Assembly: GCF_002813245.1 (NCBI RefSeq)
Contig: NZ_PHUF01000004.1
Span: forward strand, 498,001 to 562,000
Direction of reading: 5' to 3'
Origin: Novosphingobium kunmingense
GTDB taxonomy: Bacteria; Pseudomonadota; Alphaproteobacteria; Sphingomonadales; Sphingomonadaceae
Length of the DNA: 64,000 bases
Position 1 is the first letter of the stretch. Each line of letters opens with the position of its first letter. Made by a program: the position numbers and the translations under genes. The notes below the pieces were generated by a model. That model did not search any database. It had not been told where the DNA came from and was given only the letters and a program-made list of their open reading frames with translations. Shown in pieces: positions 45,472 through 56,824 of the stretch.

Positions 45472-46971
45472 ATGCGCACGATCGATCATCACATTGTCGG
45501 CGGCACGGGCGGCCTGGCGCAGGCGCGGAAGGCCCCGGTGATGGACCCCAACAACGGCGGACAGCAGGCCGAGGTCGTTCTCGGCAGCGCCGACGCGCTC
45601 GACCGCGCGGTCGCCGCCGCCCAGGCTGCGCAGCCCGGCTGGGCCGCCTGGAACCCGCAGCGCCGCGCCCGCGTGATGTTCCAGTTCAAGGCTCTGATCG
45701 AACGCGACATGGACGAACTGGCCGCGCTACTTTCGGCCGAACACGGCAAGGTGATTGCCGATTCGAAGGGCGACATCCAGCGCGGGCTCGAGGTGGTGGA
45801 GTTCTGCTGCGGCCTGCCCCACGTGCTTAAGGGCGAATACACCCAGGGCGCCGGCCCCGGCATTGACGTCTATTCGATGCGCCAGCCGATCGGCATCGGC
45901 GCCGGCATCACCCCGTTCAACTTCCCGGCGATGATCCCTCTGTGGATGGGCGCCATGGCGGTATCGGTGGGCAACGCCTTCATCCTCAAGCCCAGCGAAC
46001 GCGATCCCTCGGTTCCGGTGAGGATAGCAGAACTGTTCGTCGAGGCGGGCCTGCCCGAGGGTGTGTTCCAGGTGGTCCACGGCGACAAGGAAATGGTCGA
46101 CCTGATCCTCGATCACCCGGCGATCGGCGCGGTCAGCTTCGTCGGTTCGTCGGACATCGCGCAGTACGTCTATTCGCGCGGAGTCGCGGCGGGCAAGCGC
46201 GTCCAGGCGATGGGCGGGGCCAAGAACCACGGCATCGTCATGCCCGACGCCGATCTCGACATGGTGGTCAACGACTTGTGCGGCGCGGCCTTCGGTTCGG
46301 CAGGCGAACGCTGCATGGCGCTGCCCGTCGTGGTGCCGGTGGGCGAGGATACGGCCGAACGCCTCAAGGCCAAGCTGATCCCGGCGATCCACGCGCTGAA
46401 GATTGGCATATCGAGCGATCCCGAGGCGCAGTACGGCCCGGTCGTCACGGCCCAGCACAAGGCGAGCATCGAGCGCTGGATCCAGACCGCGGTCGACGAA
46501 GGCAGCGAACTGGTGATCGACGGCCGCGGCTTCAGCCTGCAGGGGCACGAGGACGGTTACTTCGTCGGCCCGACCCTGCTCGACCGCGTCACGCCCGAGA
46601 TGACCAGCTACCAGAACGAGATCTTCGGCCCCGTGCTGCAGATGGTCCGGGCCAAGGATTTCGAGGAAGCGCTCGCGCTGCCGAGCAAGCATCAGTACGG
46701 CAACGGCGTGGCGATCTTCACCCGCAACGGCCACGCCGCCCGCGAGTTTGCCGCCCGCGTCAATGTCGGCATGGTCGGCATCAACGTGCCGATCCCGGTG
46801 CCGGTCGCCTACCACAGCTTCGGCGGCTGGAAGCGTTCGGGCTTCGGCGACACCGACCAGTACGGCATGGAGGGGCTCAAGTTCTGGACCAAGGCCAAGA
46901 AGGTCACCGCGCGCTGGCCCGACGGCGGCGGCGACGGATCGAACGCTTTCGTCATCCCGACCATGGGATGA
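45472..46971 (+). CDS. mmsA: CoA-acylating methylmalonate-semialdehyde dehydrogenase
   Basis: MmsA, 499 residues, converts methylmalonate semialdehyde plus CoA and NAD to propionyl-CoA. Diagnostic parts are IGIGAGITPFNFPAMIPLWM, KPSERDPSVPVRIAELF, MGGAKNHGIVMPDAD and the catalytic Cys281 in GSAGERCMALPV. The final SFGGWKRSGFGDTDQYG is typical. GAGAGGAT lies upstream of the ATG at 45472. First enzyme gene of the valine catabolic group that ends with mmsB. Confidence 0.96.
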   Translation: MRTIDHHIVGGTGGLAQARKAPVMDPNNGGQQAEVVLGSADALDRAVAAAQAAQPGWAAWNPQRRARVMFQFKALIERDMDELAALLSAEHGKVIADSKGDIQRGLEVVEFCCGLPHVLKGEYTQGAGPGIDVYSMRQPIGIGAGITPFNFPAMIPLWMGAMAVSVGNAFILKPSERDPSVPVRIAELFVEAGLPEGVFQVVHGDKEMVDLILDHPAIGAVSFVGSSDIAQYVYSRGVAAGKRVQAMGGAKNHGIVMPDADLDMVVNDLCGAAFGSAGERCMALPVVVPVGEDTAERLKAKLIPAIHALKIGISSDPEAQYGPVVTAQHKASIERWIQTAVDEGSELVIDGRGFSLQGHEDGYFVGPTLLDRVTPEMTSYQNEIFGPVLQMVRAKDFEEALALPSKHQYGNGVAIFTRNGHAAREFAARVNVGMVGINVPIPVPVAYHSFGGWKRSGFGDTDQYGMEGLKFWTKAKKVTARWPDGGGDGSNAFVIPTMG

Positions 46972-47037
46972 GGGGGAACTGCTGCTGAAGATCGCACGTT
47001 TCGTGTCGAATATCAGCTGCATCCGATGGAGAGCCCG

Positions 47038-47541
47038 ATGCCCAAGATCGCCTTGCCCGCCGCACTCATAGCGCTGGCTGCCCTGTCCGCCTGTGACAGC
47101 ACGGCGCCGGTGCCGGCCCCGTCCGACGAGGCGACCGGTTCGTCGGATGCCTCTTCTTCGCCGATCGAAACCGGATCGCCATCCCCTTCGCCGACGCCAA
47201 GCAGCCCGGCCACGCCGCCGGCTGGCACCAACTTCCCGGCAGCGATGCAGGGGCGCTGGGGCCTGACCGCGGCGGATTGCACCGCCCGGCCCGGCGACAC
47301 CCGCACGCTTCTCACCATCGGCGCTAAGGATATCCGCTTCTACGAATCGGTTGCCACGATCCGCACGGTCAAGGAAAGCAGTGCCACCCGGCTTCGCGCC
47401 ACGCTCGCCTACGAGGGCGAAGGCATGCAATGGAACCGCGACGCCCTGCTGGAAGTGCGGCCCGCCGCGAACCAGCTGGTGATGGAAGAGTTCGGCAGCG
47501 ATGCCGTGCCGGGTGCGCGCACCTACGCGCGTTGCAAGTGA
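47038..47541 (+). CDS. Putative lipoprotein with Ser/Pro-rich linker
   Basis: A 167-residue protein with lipobox LSAC at residue about 20, a Ser/Pro/Thr-rich linker (to about residue 62) and a globular domain beginning AMQGRWGLTAADCTARPGDTRTLLTIGAKDIRFYES. This recalls small periplasmic domains of unknown function found in sphingomonads. GGAG lies six bases ahead of the ATG at 47038, which decides against the in-frame start at 47026. It lies 66 bases after mmsA and 16 before the I78-like gene. Function unknown. Confidence 0.87.
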   Translation: MPKIALPAALIALAALSACDSTAPVPAPSDEATGSSDASSSPIETGSPSPSPTPSSPATPPAGTNFPAAMQGRWGLTAADCTARPGDTRTLLTIGAKDIRFYESVATIRTVKESSATRLRATLAYEGEGMQWNRDALLEVRPAANQLVMEEFGSDAVPGARTYARCK

Positions 47542-47557
47542 GGAAGGAGAGACGTCG

Positions 47558-47869
47558 ATGACTGCCAGGACTGCCGGCATCATTCTGGTCCTTGCCGCCG
47601 TTCCCGCGCTGTCGGCCTGTGCCACGACCGCCAGCGATGCTGCGCCCGGACCGACGAGCCAGGTCAACCACTGCCAGGCCGCGCCGGGACAGGCCTTCAT
47701 CGGCCAAACCGCCAGCACCCAGACGGGCGCCGCGATGTTGCGGGCGACGAACGCCGCCGAAATCCGCTGGGTTCCGCCCCGGACAATGGTAACGATGGAA
47801 TTCAAGTACGGACGGCTGACCGTCGGCTATGACGACGCTATGACGATCGCCAGCGTCGCCTGCAGCTGA
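47558..47869 (+). CDS. Lipoprotein with peptidase inhibitor I78-like domain
   Basis: A 103-residue lipoprotein (lipobox LSAC) whose mature part fits the peptidase inhibitor I78 family, which includes fungal inhibitors of serine proteases. Visible features are the core PGQAFIGQTASTQTGAAMLRATNA, the turn TMVTMEFKYGRLTVGYDDAMTIASVACS, and Cys near both ends. AGGAAGGAG lies just upstream of the ATG at 47558. It may protect the envelope from proteases; why it lies in a valine-degradation operon is unclear. Confidence 0.87.
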   Translation: MTARTAGIILVLAAVPALSACATTASDAAPGPTSQVNHCQAAPGQAFIGQTASTQTGAAMLRATNAAEIRWVPPRTMVTMEFKYGRLTVGYDDAMTIASVACS

Positions 47870-47895
47870 TCGCCGCCGGGGGGAACGATAGAGAA

Positions 47896-49041
47896 ATGCA
47901 TAACCAGTTTGCGCTGACCGAAGACCAGCTTGCGATCCAGGACATGGCGCGCAAGTTCACCGCCGACCGCATCACGCCGTTTGCCGCCGAGTGGGACGAG
48001 AAGAGCCACTATCCGGTCGAGGTTTGGAAGGCCGCCGGCGAACTGGGCTTCGGCGCGATCTACGTGTCCGAGGAATCGGGCGGCATCGGGCTGGGCCGGC
48101 TGGATGCGGCGCTCATCATGGAAGCCATGGCCTATGGCTGCCCGGCGACCAGCGCCTACATCTCGATCCACAACATGGCCGCCTGGATGATCGACAGCTT
48201 CGGTTCGGCGGAACTGAAGGCGCGGTTCCTTGCCGATCTGGTCAGCATGGACAAGATCGCCAGCTACTGCCTGACCGAACCGGGTTCGGGCAGCGATGCC
48301 GCCGCGCTCAAGGCCAGCGCCCGGATCGACGGCGACCACTATGTCCTCAACGGCACCAAGCAGTTCATCTCGGGCGCGGGTTACAACGACATCTACGTCG
48401 CCATGGTCCGTACCGGCGAGCACAAGTCGGGCGGGATCACCTGCCTCGTCATCGAAAAGGACACGCCCGGCCTGTCGTTCGGCGCGCCCGAAAGGAAACT
48501 CGGCTGGAACGCCAGTCCGACCGCGCAGGTGATTTTCGAGGACTGCCGCGTGCCGGTGGCCAACCGCGTCGGCGCCGAAGGCGAGGGCTTCCGCTTCGCC
48601 ATGGCGGGGCTCGACGGCGGCCGGCTCAACATCGGGGCCTGCTCGCTCGGCGGGGCGCAGCGCTGCCTCGACGAGGCGATCGCCTATACCAAGGACCGCC
48701 AGCAGTTCGGCCAGCCGATCTCGGACTTCCAGAACACCCAGTTCATGCTGGCCGACATGGCGACCGATCTCGAGGCCGCGCGCGCGCTCCTCTACCTTGC
48801 CGCCTGCAAGGTCAGCGAAGGCGCGCCCGACAAGAGCCGGTTTTCCGCCATGGCCAAGCGGCTGGCGACCGACAGCGGATCGAAGATCGTCAACGATGCG
48901 CTGCAATTGTTCGGCGGCTACGGCTATCTGCGCGACTATCCTATCGAGCGCTTCTGGCGCGACCTGCGCGTCCATTCGATTCTTGAAGGGACCAACCAGG
49001 TGATGCGCATGATCGTCGGCCGGGACCTGCTGCGCCAATGA
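47896..49041 (+). CDS. Isobutyryl-CoA dehydrogenase (acyl-CoA dehydrogenase)
   Basis: A 381-residue acyl-CoA dehydrogenase, normal length. It has YCLTEPGSGSDAAALKASA, GTKQFISGAGYNDIYV, RQQFGQPISDFQNTQFMLADM, QLFGGYGYLRDYPIERFWRDLRV and the catalytic Glu in SILEGTNQVMRMI (the YEGT-type position). It would oxidise isobutyryl-CoA to methacrylyl-CoA. Its stop overlaps the hydrolase gene by four bases (ATGA at 49038), and it is flanked by the other valine-pathway genes, which is the main reason for the substrate call. Confidence 0.93.
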   Translation: MHNQFALTEDQLAIQDMARKFTADRITPFAAEWDEKSHYPVEVWKAAGELGFGAIYVSEESGGIGLGRLDAALIMEAMAYGCPATSAYISIHNMAAWMIDSFGSAELKARFLADLVSMDKIASYCLTEPGSGSDAAALKASARIDGDHYVLNGTKQFISGAGYNDIYVAMVRTGEHKSGGITCLVIEKDTPGLSFGAPERKLGWNASPTAQVIFEDCRVPVANRVGAEGEGFRFAMAGLDGGRLNIGACSLGGAQRCLDEAIAYTKDRQQFGQPISDFQNTQFMLADMATDLEAARALLYLAACKVSEGAPDKSRFSAMAKRLATDSGSKIVNDALQLFGGYGYLRDYPIERFWRDLRVHSILEGTNQVMRMIVGRDLLRQ

Positions 49042-50081
49042 CTGACGAGGTCCTGATCCGCCGCGACGGCGCCGCCGGGTTCCTGTCGCTCAATCGGCCC
49101 AAGGCGATCCACGCCCTGACGCTCGACATGGTCCACGCCATGACGGCGGCACTGCTCGAATGGCGGGACGATCCGGCGGTGCAGGTCGTGATCATCGACC
49201 ATGCCGAGGGTCGCGGTTTCTGTTCGGGCGGCGATATCGCCTTCCTGCGCAATTCGGCCCTGAACGATGATGGTGTGTCGGGCCGCAAGTTCTTCCACGA
49301 CGAATACCAGCTCAACCACCTGATCTTCACCTACCCCAAGCCGGTGGTCGCCTTCATGGACGGGATCACGATGGGCGGCGGGGTCGGGATCTCCCAGCCC
49401 GCCAAGTTCCACGTCGCGACCGAGAACACCCGCTATGCCATGCCCGAAACCGGGATCGGCCTGTTCCCCGACGTCGGCGGCGGCTGGTACCTGTCGCGGC
49501 TGCCGGGGCGGATCGGCCAGTTCCTGGCGCTGACCGGCGCGCGCTTCGACGGCGCGGAGTGCAAATGGGCCGGCCTTGCCACCCATTACCTGCCGCACGA
49601 CGCGCTGGCCGAAGCCAAGGAGCGGCTGACCCACGGGCACGATCCGGCGCAGGTGCTCGCCGCCCTTGCCGTGACCCCGCCGCCGGCGCGGATCGAAGGC
49701 AACGCCATGGCCATCGCCCGGCACTTCGCCTCGGACCGCTATGAGGACATTCTCGCCGGCCTCGAAGCCGACGACAGCGAATGGGCGGCCAAGGAACTCG
49801 CAACCCTGCGCACCAAATCGCCCCAGACCTGCAAGGTCGCGCTGCGCCAGTTGGCCGACAGCCTGAAATGCGCCGACTTTGCCGCGAACATGGCCATGGA
49901 ATACCGCGTGGCCAGCCGCGTCCTGACCCTGCCCGACTTTGCCGAGGGCGTCCGCGCAGTGATCGTCGACAAGGACAATGCCCCCCAGTGGGACCCCGCC
50001 ACCCCCGAGGGCGTGAGCGATGCGCTGATCGACAGCATCTTCGCCCCCCTCCCCGCCGATGAGGAATGGAAACCGCTATGA
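49038..50081 (+). CDS. 3-hydroxyisobutyryl-CoA hydrolase
   Basis: A 347-residue crotonase-fold hydrolase freeing 3-hydroxyisobutyrate from its CoA ester. The HIBCH pattern is clear: [14 protein letters not shown] (oxyanion hole), [13 protein letters not shown], and [23 protein letters not shown]. The extended C-terminal region to 347 residues separates it from plain enoyl-CoA hydratases. It is ATGA-coupled on both sides (49038 and 50078). It lies between the dehydrogenase that makes methacrylyl-CoA and the hydratase that follows. Confidence 0.94.
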   Translation: MTDEVLIRRDGAAGFLSLNRPKAIHALTLDMVHAMTAALLEWRDDPAVQVVIIDHAEGRGFCSGGDIAFLRNSALNDDGVSGRKFFHDEYQLNHLIFTYPKPVVAFMDGITMGGGVGISQPAKFHVATENTRYAMPETGIGLFPDVGGGWYLSRLPGRIGQFLALTGARFDGAECKWAGLATHYLPHDALAEAKERLTHGHDPAQVLAALAVTPPPARIEGNAMAIARHFASDRYEDILAGLEADDSEWAAKELATLRTKSPQTCKVALRQLADSLKCADFAANMAMEYRVASRVLTLPDFAEGVRAVIVDKDNAPQWDPATPEGVSDALIDSIFAPLPADEEWKPL

Positions 50082-50860
50082 GTTATGAAAATATCCTTGT
50101 CGAACAGCGCGGCGCGGTCACGCTGATCACGCTCAACCGTCCGCAGGCGCTCAACGCCCTCAATTCGCTGGTTCTTGAAGACCTGATCGACGCCTTCGCC
50201 AAGTTCGAAGCCGATGCCTCGCAGGGCTGCGCCGTTCTCACCGGCGCGGGCGAAAAGGCCTTTGCCGCCGGCGCCGACATCAAGGAAATGTTCGAGAAGC
50301 CAGCCGCCGAATTCTTTGCGCAGGACTTCTTCAGCCGCTGGACCAGCCACCTGGTCAAGACCACCCGCAAGCCGTGGATCGCCGCGGTCAACGGCTTTGC
50401 CCTGGGCGGCGGCTGCGAGCTGGCGATGATGGCCGATATCATCATCGCGAGCGAAAACGCCAAGTTCGGCCAGCCCGAGATCAAGCTGGGCGTCGGCCCC
50501 GGCATGGGCGGCAGCCAGCGGCTGACCCGCGCCATCGGCAAGTCCAAGGCGATGGAAATGTGCCTGACCGGGCGGATGATGGGTGCCGAGGAAGCCGAGC
50601 GTTCGGGCCTCGTTTCGCGCGTCGTGCCGCTCGCCAACCTGGTCGACGAGGCGGTCAAGCTCGCCGCCGAGATTGCCGCCATGCCGCCGCTCGCCGTCAT
50701 CGCCAACAAGGAAGCCGTCAACGCCGCCTACGAGATGACGCTGGAGCAGGGCCTGATCATGGAGCGCCGGATCTTCCAGGTCCTCACCGCGACAGAGGAC
50801 AAGGTCGAAGGCATGGGCGCCTTCATCGAGAAGCGCCCCGGGGTGTGGAAGGGTAAGTGA
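50078..50860 (+). CDS. Enoyl-CoA hydratase
   Basis: A 260-residue crotonase-type hydratase with [33 protein letters not shown] and [20 protein letters not shown]; both catalytic Glu positions (GCELA and GQPEI) are present. In context it hydrates methacrylyl-CoA to 3-hydroxyisobutyryl-CoA. The start is the ATG at 50078, inside the ATGA overlap, and not the earlier in-frame ATG at 50066. Its stop overlaps a GTG start of the small membrane gene. Confidence 0.95.
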   Translation: MSYENILVEQRGAVTLITLNRPQALNALNSLVLEDLIDAFAKFEADASQGCAVLTGAGEKAFAAGADIKEMFEKPAAEFFAQDFFSRWTSHLVKTTRKPWIAAVNGFALGGGCELAMMADIIIASENAKFGQPEIKLGVGPGMGGSQRLTRAIGKSKAMEMCLTGRMMGAEEAERSGLVSRVVPLANLVDEAVKLAAEIAAMPPLAVIANKEAVNAAYEMTLEQGLIMERRIFQVLTATEDKVEGMGAFIEKRPGVWKGK

Positions 50861-51114
50861 TCGTCGCACTCGCCTTGTTTGGAGTTGGTGCGCTCTTCAC
50901 TTGGCTTGCCGCTCTTGGCTGGCGGCGCCGCGACGATGACAACATCAGCATTCTTGAGGCGGGTATTTTGAAGGTCACTGGCGCTGAGCCTCTGCCAGTG
51001 ACGGGTTTCGATCGGTGGCTTCAGCGTTTCCAATTGGTGATGATGTCGCTTTTCGGCCCGGTGATGATCTTCATTGGCGGCTTTGGATTTCTCTCGGAGT
51101 TGGGTGTGTTATGA
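50857..51114 (+). CDS. Small two-helix membrane protein inserted in the valine operon
   Basis: An 85-residue protein with two hydrophobic segments, at about 2-21 ([20 protein letters not shown]) and 60-80 ([20 protein letters not shown]), and a charged middle ([14 protein letters not shown]). No family recognised. It starts at GTG 50857 in a GTGA overlap with the hydratase stop, and ends in an ATGA overlap with mmsB, so it is translated with them. Its codons end in T or A far more often than those of its neighbours (TTT, GGT, CTT), suggesting a different origin or weaker codon selection. Confidence 0.72.
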   Translation: MIVALALFGVGALFTWLAALGWRRRDDDNISILEAGILKVTGAEPLPVTGFDRWLQRFQLVMMSLFGPVMIFIGGFGFLSELGVL

Positions 51115-51980
51115 AAATCGCCTTCATCGGCCTCGGCAACATGGGCGGCGGGATGGCCGCGAACCTGGTCAAGGCCGGGCATACAGTCCACGCCTTCGAT
51201 CTCAGCGCCGAAGCGACCGAGCGCGCCACGGGCAATGGCTGCGCGGTCTTCCCGACCGTGGCCGAGGCCGTGCAGGGCGTCGATGCCGTGGTCTCGATGC
51301 TGCCCAACGGCAAGATCGTGGAGAGCCTCTACACCGCCAATGTGATCGGCCAGGCTCCAGCTGGCGCGCTGCTGCTCGATTGCTCAACCATTGATGTCGA
51401 TACCGCCCGCAAGGTCGCCTCGGCGGCCGAAGCTGCTGGTTATGCCATGGTCGATGCGCCCGTCTCGGGCGGGATCGCCGCGGCCAATGGCGGCACGCTG
51501 ACCTTCATGGTCGGCGGCACGGCCGAAGCCTTTGCCCGCGCCGAGCCGATTCTGGCCGCGATGGGCAAGGCGGTGATCCACGCCGGTGCCTCGGGCGCTG
51601 GCCAGGCCGCGAAGATCTGCAACAACATGATCCTGGGCGCGACGATGATCGCCACTTGCGAGGCGTTCGCCCTGGCGGACAAGCTCGGCCTCGACCTACA
51701 GACTTTCTTCGACATCTCGTCAAAGGCCTCGGGCCAGTCTTGGTCGATGACCTACTATTGCCCTGTCCCAGGCGTCGGCCCGCAAAGCCCGGCCGACAAC
51801 GATTACCAGGGCGGGTTCGCCGCGGCGCTGATGCTCAAGGACCTGAAGCTTGCGATGGAGGCGGCCACTTCGGTCGGAGCCAAGGTGCCGATGGGCCAGC
51901 GCGCCGAGGAACTCTATGAAGCCTTTGCGGCGTCCGGCAACGGCGGTGCCGACTTCTCGGGCATCATCCGCACGCTGTGA
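51111..51980 (+). CDS. mmsB: 3-hydroxyisobutyrate dehydrogenase
   Basis: MmsB, 289 residues, oxidises 3-hydroxyisobutyrate to methylmalonate semialdehyde with NAD. The N-terminal dinucleotide motif is FIGLGNMGGGMAANL, followed by LLDCSTIDVDTARKVA, DAPVSGGIAAANGGTLTFMVGG (substrate-binding) and GAGQAAKICNNMILG with the catalytic Lys. The start is the ATG at 51111, overlapping the small membrane gene stop. Last gene of the valine set; its product returns to MmsA at the start of the operon. Confidence 0.95.
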   Translation: MKIAFIGLGNMGGGMAANLVKAGHTVHAFDLSAEATERATGNGCAVFPTVAEAVQGVDAVVSMLPNGKIVESLYTANVIGQAPAGALLLDCSTIDVDTARKVASAAEAAGYAMVDAPVSGGIAAANGGTLTFMVGGTAEAFARAEPILAAMGKAVIHAGASGAGQAAKICNNMILGATMIATCEAFALADKLGLDLQTFFDISSKASGQSWSMTYYCPVPGVGPQSPADNDYQGGFAAALMLKDLKLAMEAATSVGAKVPMGQRAEELYEAFAASGNGGADFSGIIRTL

Positions 51981-51992
51981 TCTTGCCCCGGC

Positions 51993-52036
51993 GGCACGGC
52001 TCCCCTACCGCTCCGGCAGGGGAGATCCGCCGTGCC
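51993..52036 (+). promoter_or_regulatory. Hairpin covering ribosome site and start codon of the EamA gene
   Basis: GGCACGGC (51993-52000) pairs with GCCGTGCC (52029-52036), and TCCCCT (52001-52006) pairs with AGGGGA (52018-52023), giving about 14 base pairs with one 5-base bulge. The ribosome site AGGGGAG and the GTG start (52032) are both inside the stem. It also lies 12 bases after mmsB and could end that transcript. Confidence 0.62.
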
Positions 52037-52925
52037 TGCCGGCCACAAACGTCACAATCACCTGATGCCGTTCCTGGCGGTCGCCGCCGGGATCGCCAGC
52101 TTTTCCGTGATGGACGGGCTGATGAAAAGCGCCAGCCTGGCGATCGGCGCCTATAGCGCGATGCTGTGGCGCTCGGCAGCGGGCGTCGTGCTGATGGCGC
52201 CGGCCTGGAAACTGCGCGGCGGAACCATGCCGCAGGCCGCGCTGCTGCGCCTGCACGCACTGCGCGGCGCGAACACGGCGGGCATGGCGGTGAGCTTCTT
52301 CTACGGCATCACCAAGCTGCCGCTGGCCGAAGGTATCGCCATTTCGTTCATCGCGCCGCTCATCGCGCTCTACCTCGCGGCGATCTTGCTGGGCGAATGG
52401 GTGGCCCGCCGGGCCGTGCTGGCCTCGCTCCTTGGCCTCTCGGGCGTGATCGTGATCTGCGCGGCGCGGCTGGGCGAAGGTGGTTACGATCGCGACGCGG
52501 TCCTCGGCATCGCCGCAATCCTTTTCTCCGCCGCGCTCTACGCCTGGAACCTGATCCTGCAGCGCCAGCAGGCGCAGATCGCCGATCCGGTGGAGATCGC
52601 GCTGTTCCAGGCGGTGTTCACTGGCCTTGCCCTGCTGCCCTTCGCGCCATGGTTCGGGCACCTGCTGCCTGTGGCGCAGTGGAGCGCGATTGCCCTGTCG
52701 GCGGTCCTCGCCATGCTCTCGCTGATGCTGATCGCCTGGGGCTATGCCCGCGCCGAAACGCAGGTGCTGCTGCCGATGGAATACACTGCCTTCCTCTGGG
52801 CGGCGGTAACCGGCTGGGTGATGTTTGGCGAGGCGCTGACCCCGGCCACCGTGGCCGGCGCGGTGCTGATCGTGGTCGGTTGCTGGATCGCCGCGCGCGG
52901 GCACACCGAACAGACCGCACTTTGA
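52032..52925 (+). CDS. EamA/DMT-superfamily transporter
   Basis: A 297-residue inner-membrane protein with ten hydrophobic segments, two EamA repeats (first FSVMDGLMKSASLAIGAYSAMLWRSA, second FSAALYAWNLILQRQQ) and ends like drug/metabolite exporters. The start is the GTG at 52032 with GGGGAGA six bases upstream. Substrate unknown. No firm link to the valine operon that precedes it, although only 51 bases separate them. The strong hairpin at its start suggests controlled translation. Confidence 0.92.
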   Translation: MPAGHKRHNHLMPFLAVAAGIASFSVMDGLMKSASLAIGAYSAMLWRSAAGVVLMAPAWKLRGGTMPQAALLRLHALRGANTAGMAVSFFYGITKLPLAEGIAISFIAPLIALYLAAILLGEWVARRAVLASLLGLSGVIVICAARLGEGGYDRDAVLGIAAILFSAALYAWNLILQRQQAQIADPVEIALFQAVFTGLALLPFAPWFGHLLPVAQWSAIALSAVLAMLSLMLIAWGYARAETQVLLPMEYTAFLWAAVTGWVMFGEALTPATVAGAVLIVVGCWIAARGHTEQTAL

Positions 52926-53056
52926 CGGATTATTGCGCCAGCCACCCTTGACCTCGAAACGAAACGCGCGCATCGGCGGCGCCGACAACCGACCTGCTGC
53001 TGCTGCGAAAGGGCGCTTCGGCGCGCAGGTTTCACATCTACAGGAGAACACGCGGG

Positions 53057-55732
<2,676 letters not shown>

Positions 55733-55777
55733 GTCCGGCTGCCTTAGCCAAAGCGAAAGTTCCGGCCTGGGTCGCCG

Positions 55778-56614
55778 CTAGGTCTTGCGGCGCCGCCGGC
55801 GACCGAGCATCGCCGCGGCGGCCGCGCCGAACAGCACCAGCATCGGCGGTTCGGGCACCTCTGTGCCGCTGCTGGTCGAGGTTTCGGGCGGGGGAGGCGG
55901 AGGCGGATCTTCCCCGCCGTCACCGCCGCCAGAGCTGGTTGAGGTCGACGAACTTGTCGAGCTCGACGAGCTGGTCGAGGTCGATGACGACGTCGATGTG
56001 CTCGACGCTACATTGCCTGATGACGTCGATGTCGAGGTCGAGGTGCTGACCCCGCCGGTGGAGGTCGTCGAACTGGAAGTCACGCCCCCGGTCGAAGTCG
56101 TCGAGCTCGAAGTCACCCCGCCGGTGGTGGTCGAGGTCGAGCCGCCCGAGCTGGACGTGGAGCTGGAGGTCGATCCCGTGGTGGTCGAGGTGATGACGAC
56201 GCTGCCGCTCGACCCGCCGCCTCCGCCGAAGAAGCCGCCGAAAAAGCCGCCACCGAAGCCGCCCAGACCGCTCGATCCGCCGATGACCACGGTCTGCCCG
56301 CCGCCGCCACCTTCGGGCATCGGCTGGGGCGGCAGCGGCGGCAGGTAAGGCATGGCCACGGCCAGCTGCGGTGACGGTTCGCCCGGCGCGCAGGTATAGG
56401 TGCGGGTGATGACGCGGCGGGCACGCTTGGTCTGGCGCGGGGCCGGCTTGGCCTGGCGGACGATCTTGCGTTTTGCCTTGGCCGGAGCCTTGGCGTGCTT
56501 GACGTACTGGACGCGCTTGGCGGGTGCCTCGGCCACGTGGACGGCCCCGCCACCGATCACGGCGCCGCCGGCCGCGAAGGCTGCAAGTTTCGCAATGGCC
56601 ATCCTGACGGACAT
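55778..56614 (-). CDS. Ser/Thr/Gly-rich PEP-CTERM protein
   Basis: A 278-residue secreted protein with a PEP-CTERM sorting tail: VPEPPM, a hydrophobic stretch (LVLFGAAAAAMLG) and an Arg cluster (RRRRRK). Such tails are cut by exosortase. The N-terminal 25 residues look like a signal peptide, followed by a basic region (AKAKRKIVRQAKPAPRQTKRARR), a Gly-rich segment (about 100-140) and a long Ser/Thr low-complexity part with repeats of GGVTSSSTTST. The Ser/Thr tract may be glycosylated (inference). No exosortase gene is nearby. Function unknown; exopolysaccharide or envelope-associated proteins are usual. Confidence 0.85.
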   Translation of the reverse strand: MSVRMAIAKLAAFAAGGAVIGGGAVHVAEAPAKRVQYVKHAKAPAKAKRKIVRQAKPAPRQTKRARRVITRTYTCAPGEPSPQLAVAMPYLPPLPPQPMPEGGGGGQTVVIGGSSGLGGFGGGFFGGFFGGGGGSSGSVVITSTTTGSTSSSTSSSGGSTSTTTGGVTSSSTTSTGGVTSSSTTSTGGVSTSTSTSTSSGNVASSTSTSSSTSTSSSSSTSSSTSTSSGGGDGGEDPPPPPPPETSTSSGTEVPEPPMLVLFGAAAAAMLGRRRRRKT

Positions 56615-56824
56615 AGGTTCTGCCTTTTACGCCCTTCGCGCCTGCGTACCGGCGGGAGTGCCGGGAAACGGAACAGGTCTGCCGCAAATGAAAGGAATAA
56701 AGGTAAACCGCCTAGCGCATTAACCTTGAATCCGCTGCCTCATCGGACCGGAATCGCGCGACAGACCGCGGCTTCGGCCGCCGTGTCCTGTTTCGGGACC
56801 GTCAACTGACGTGCGGTTAACGGC

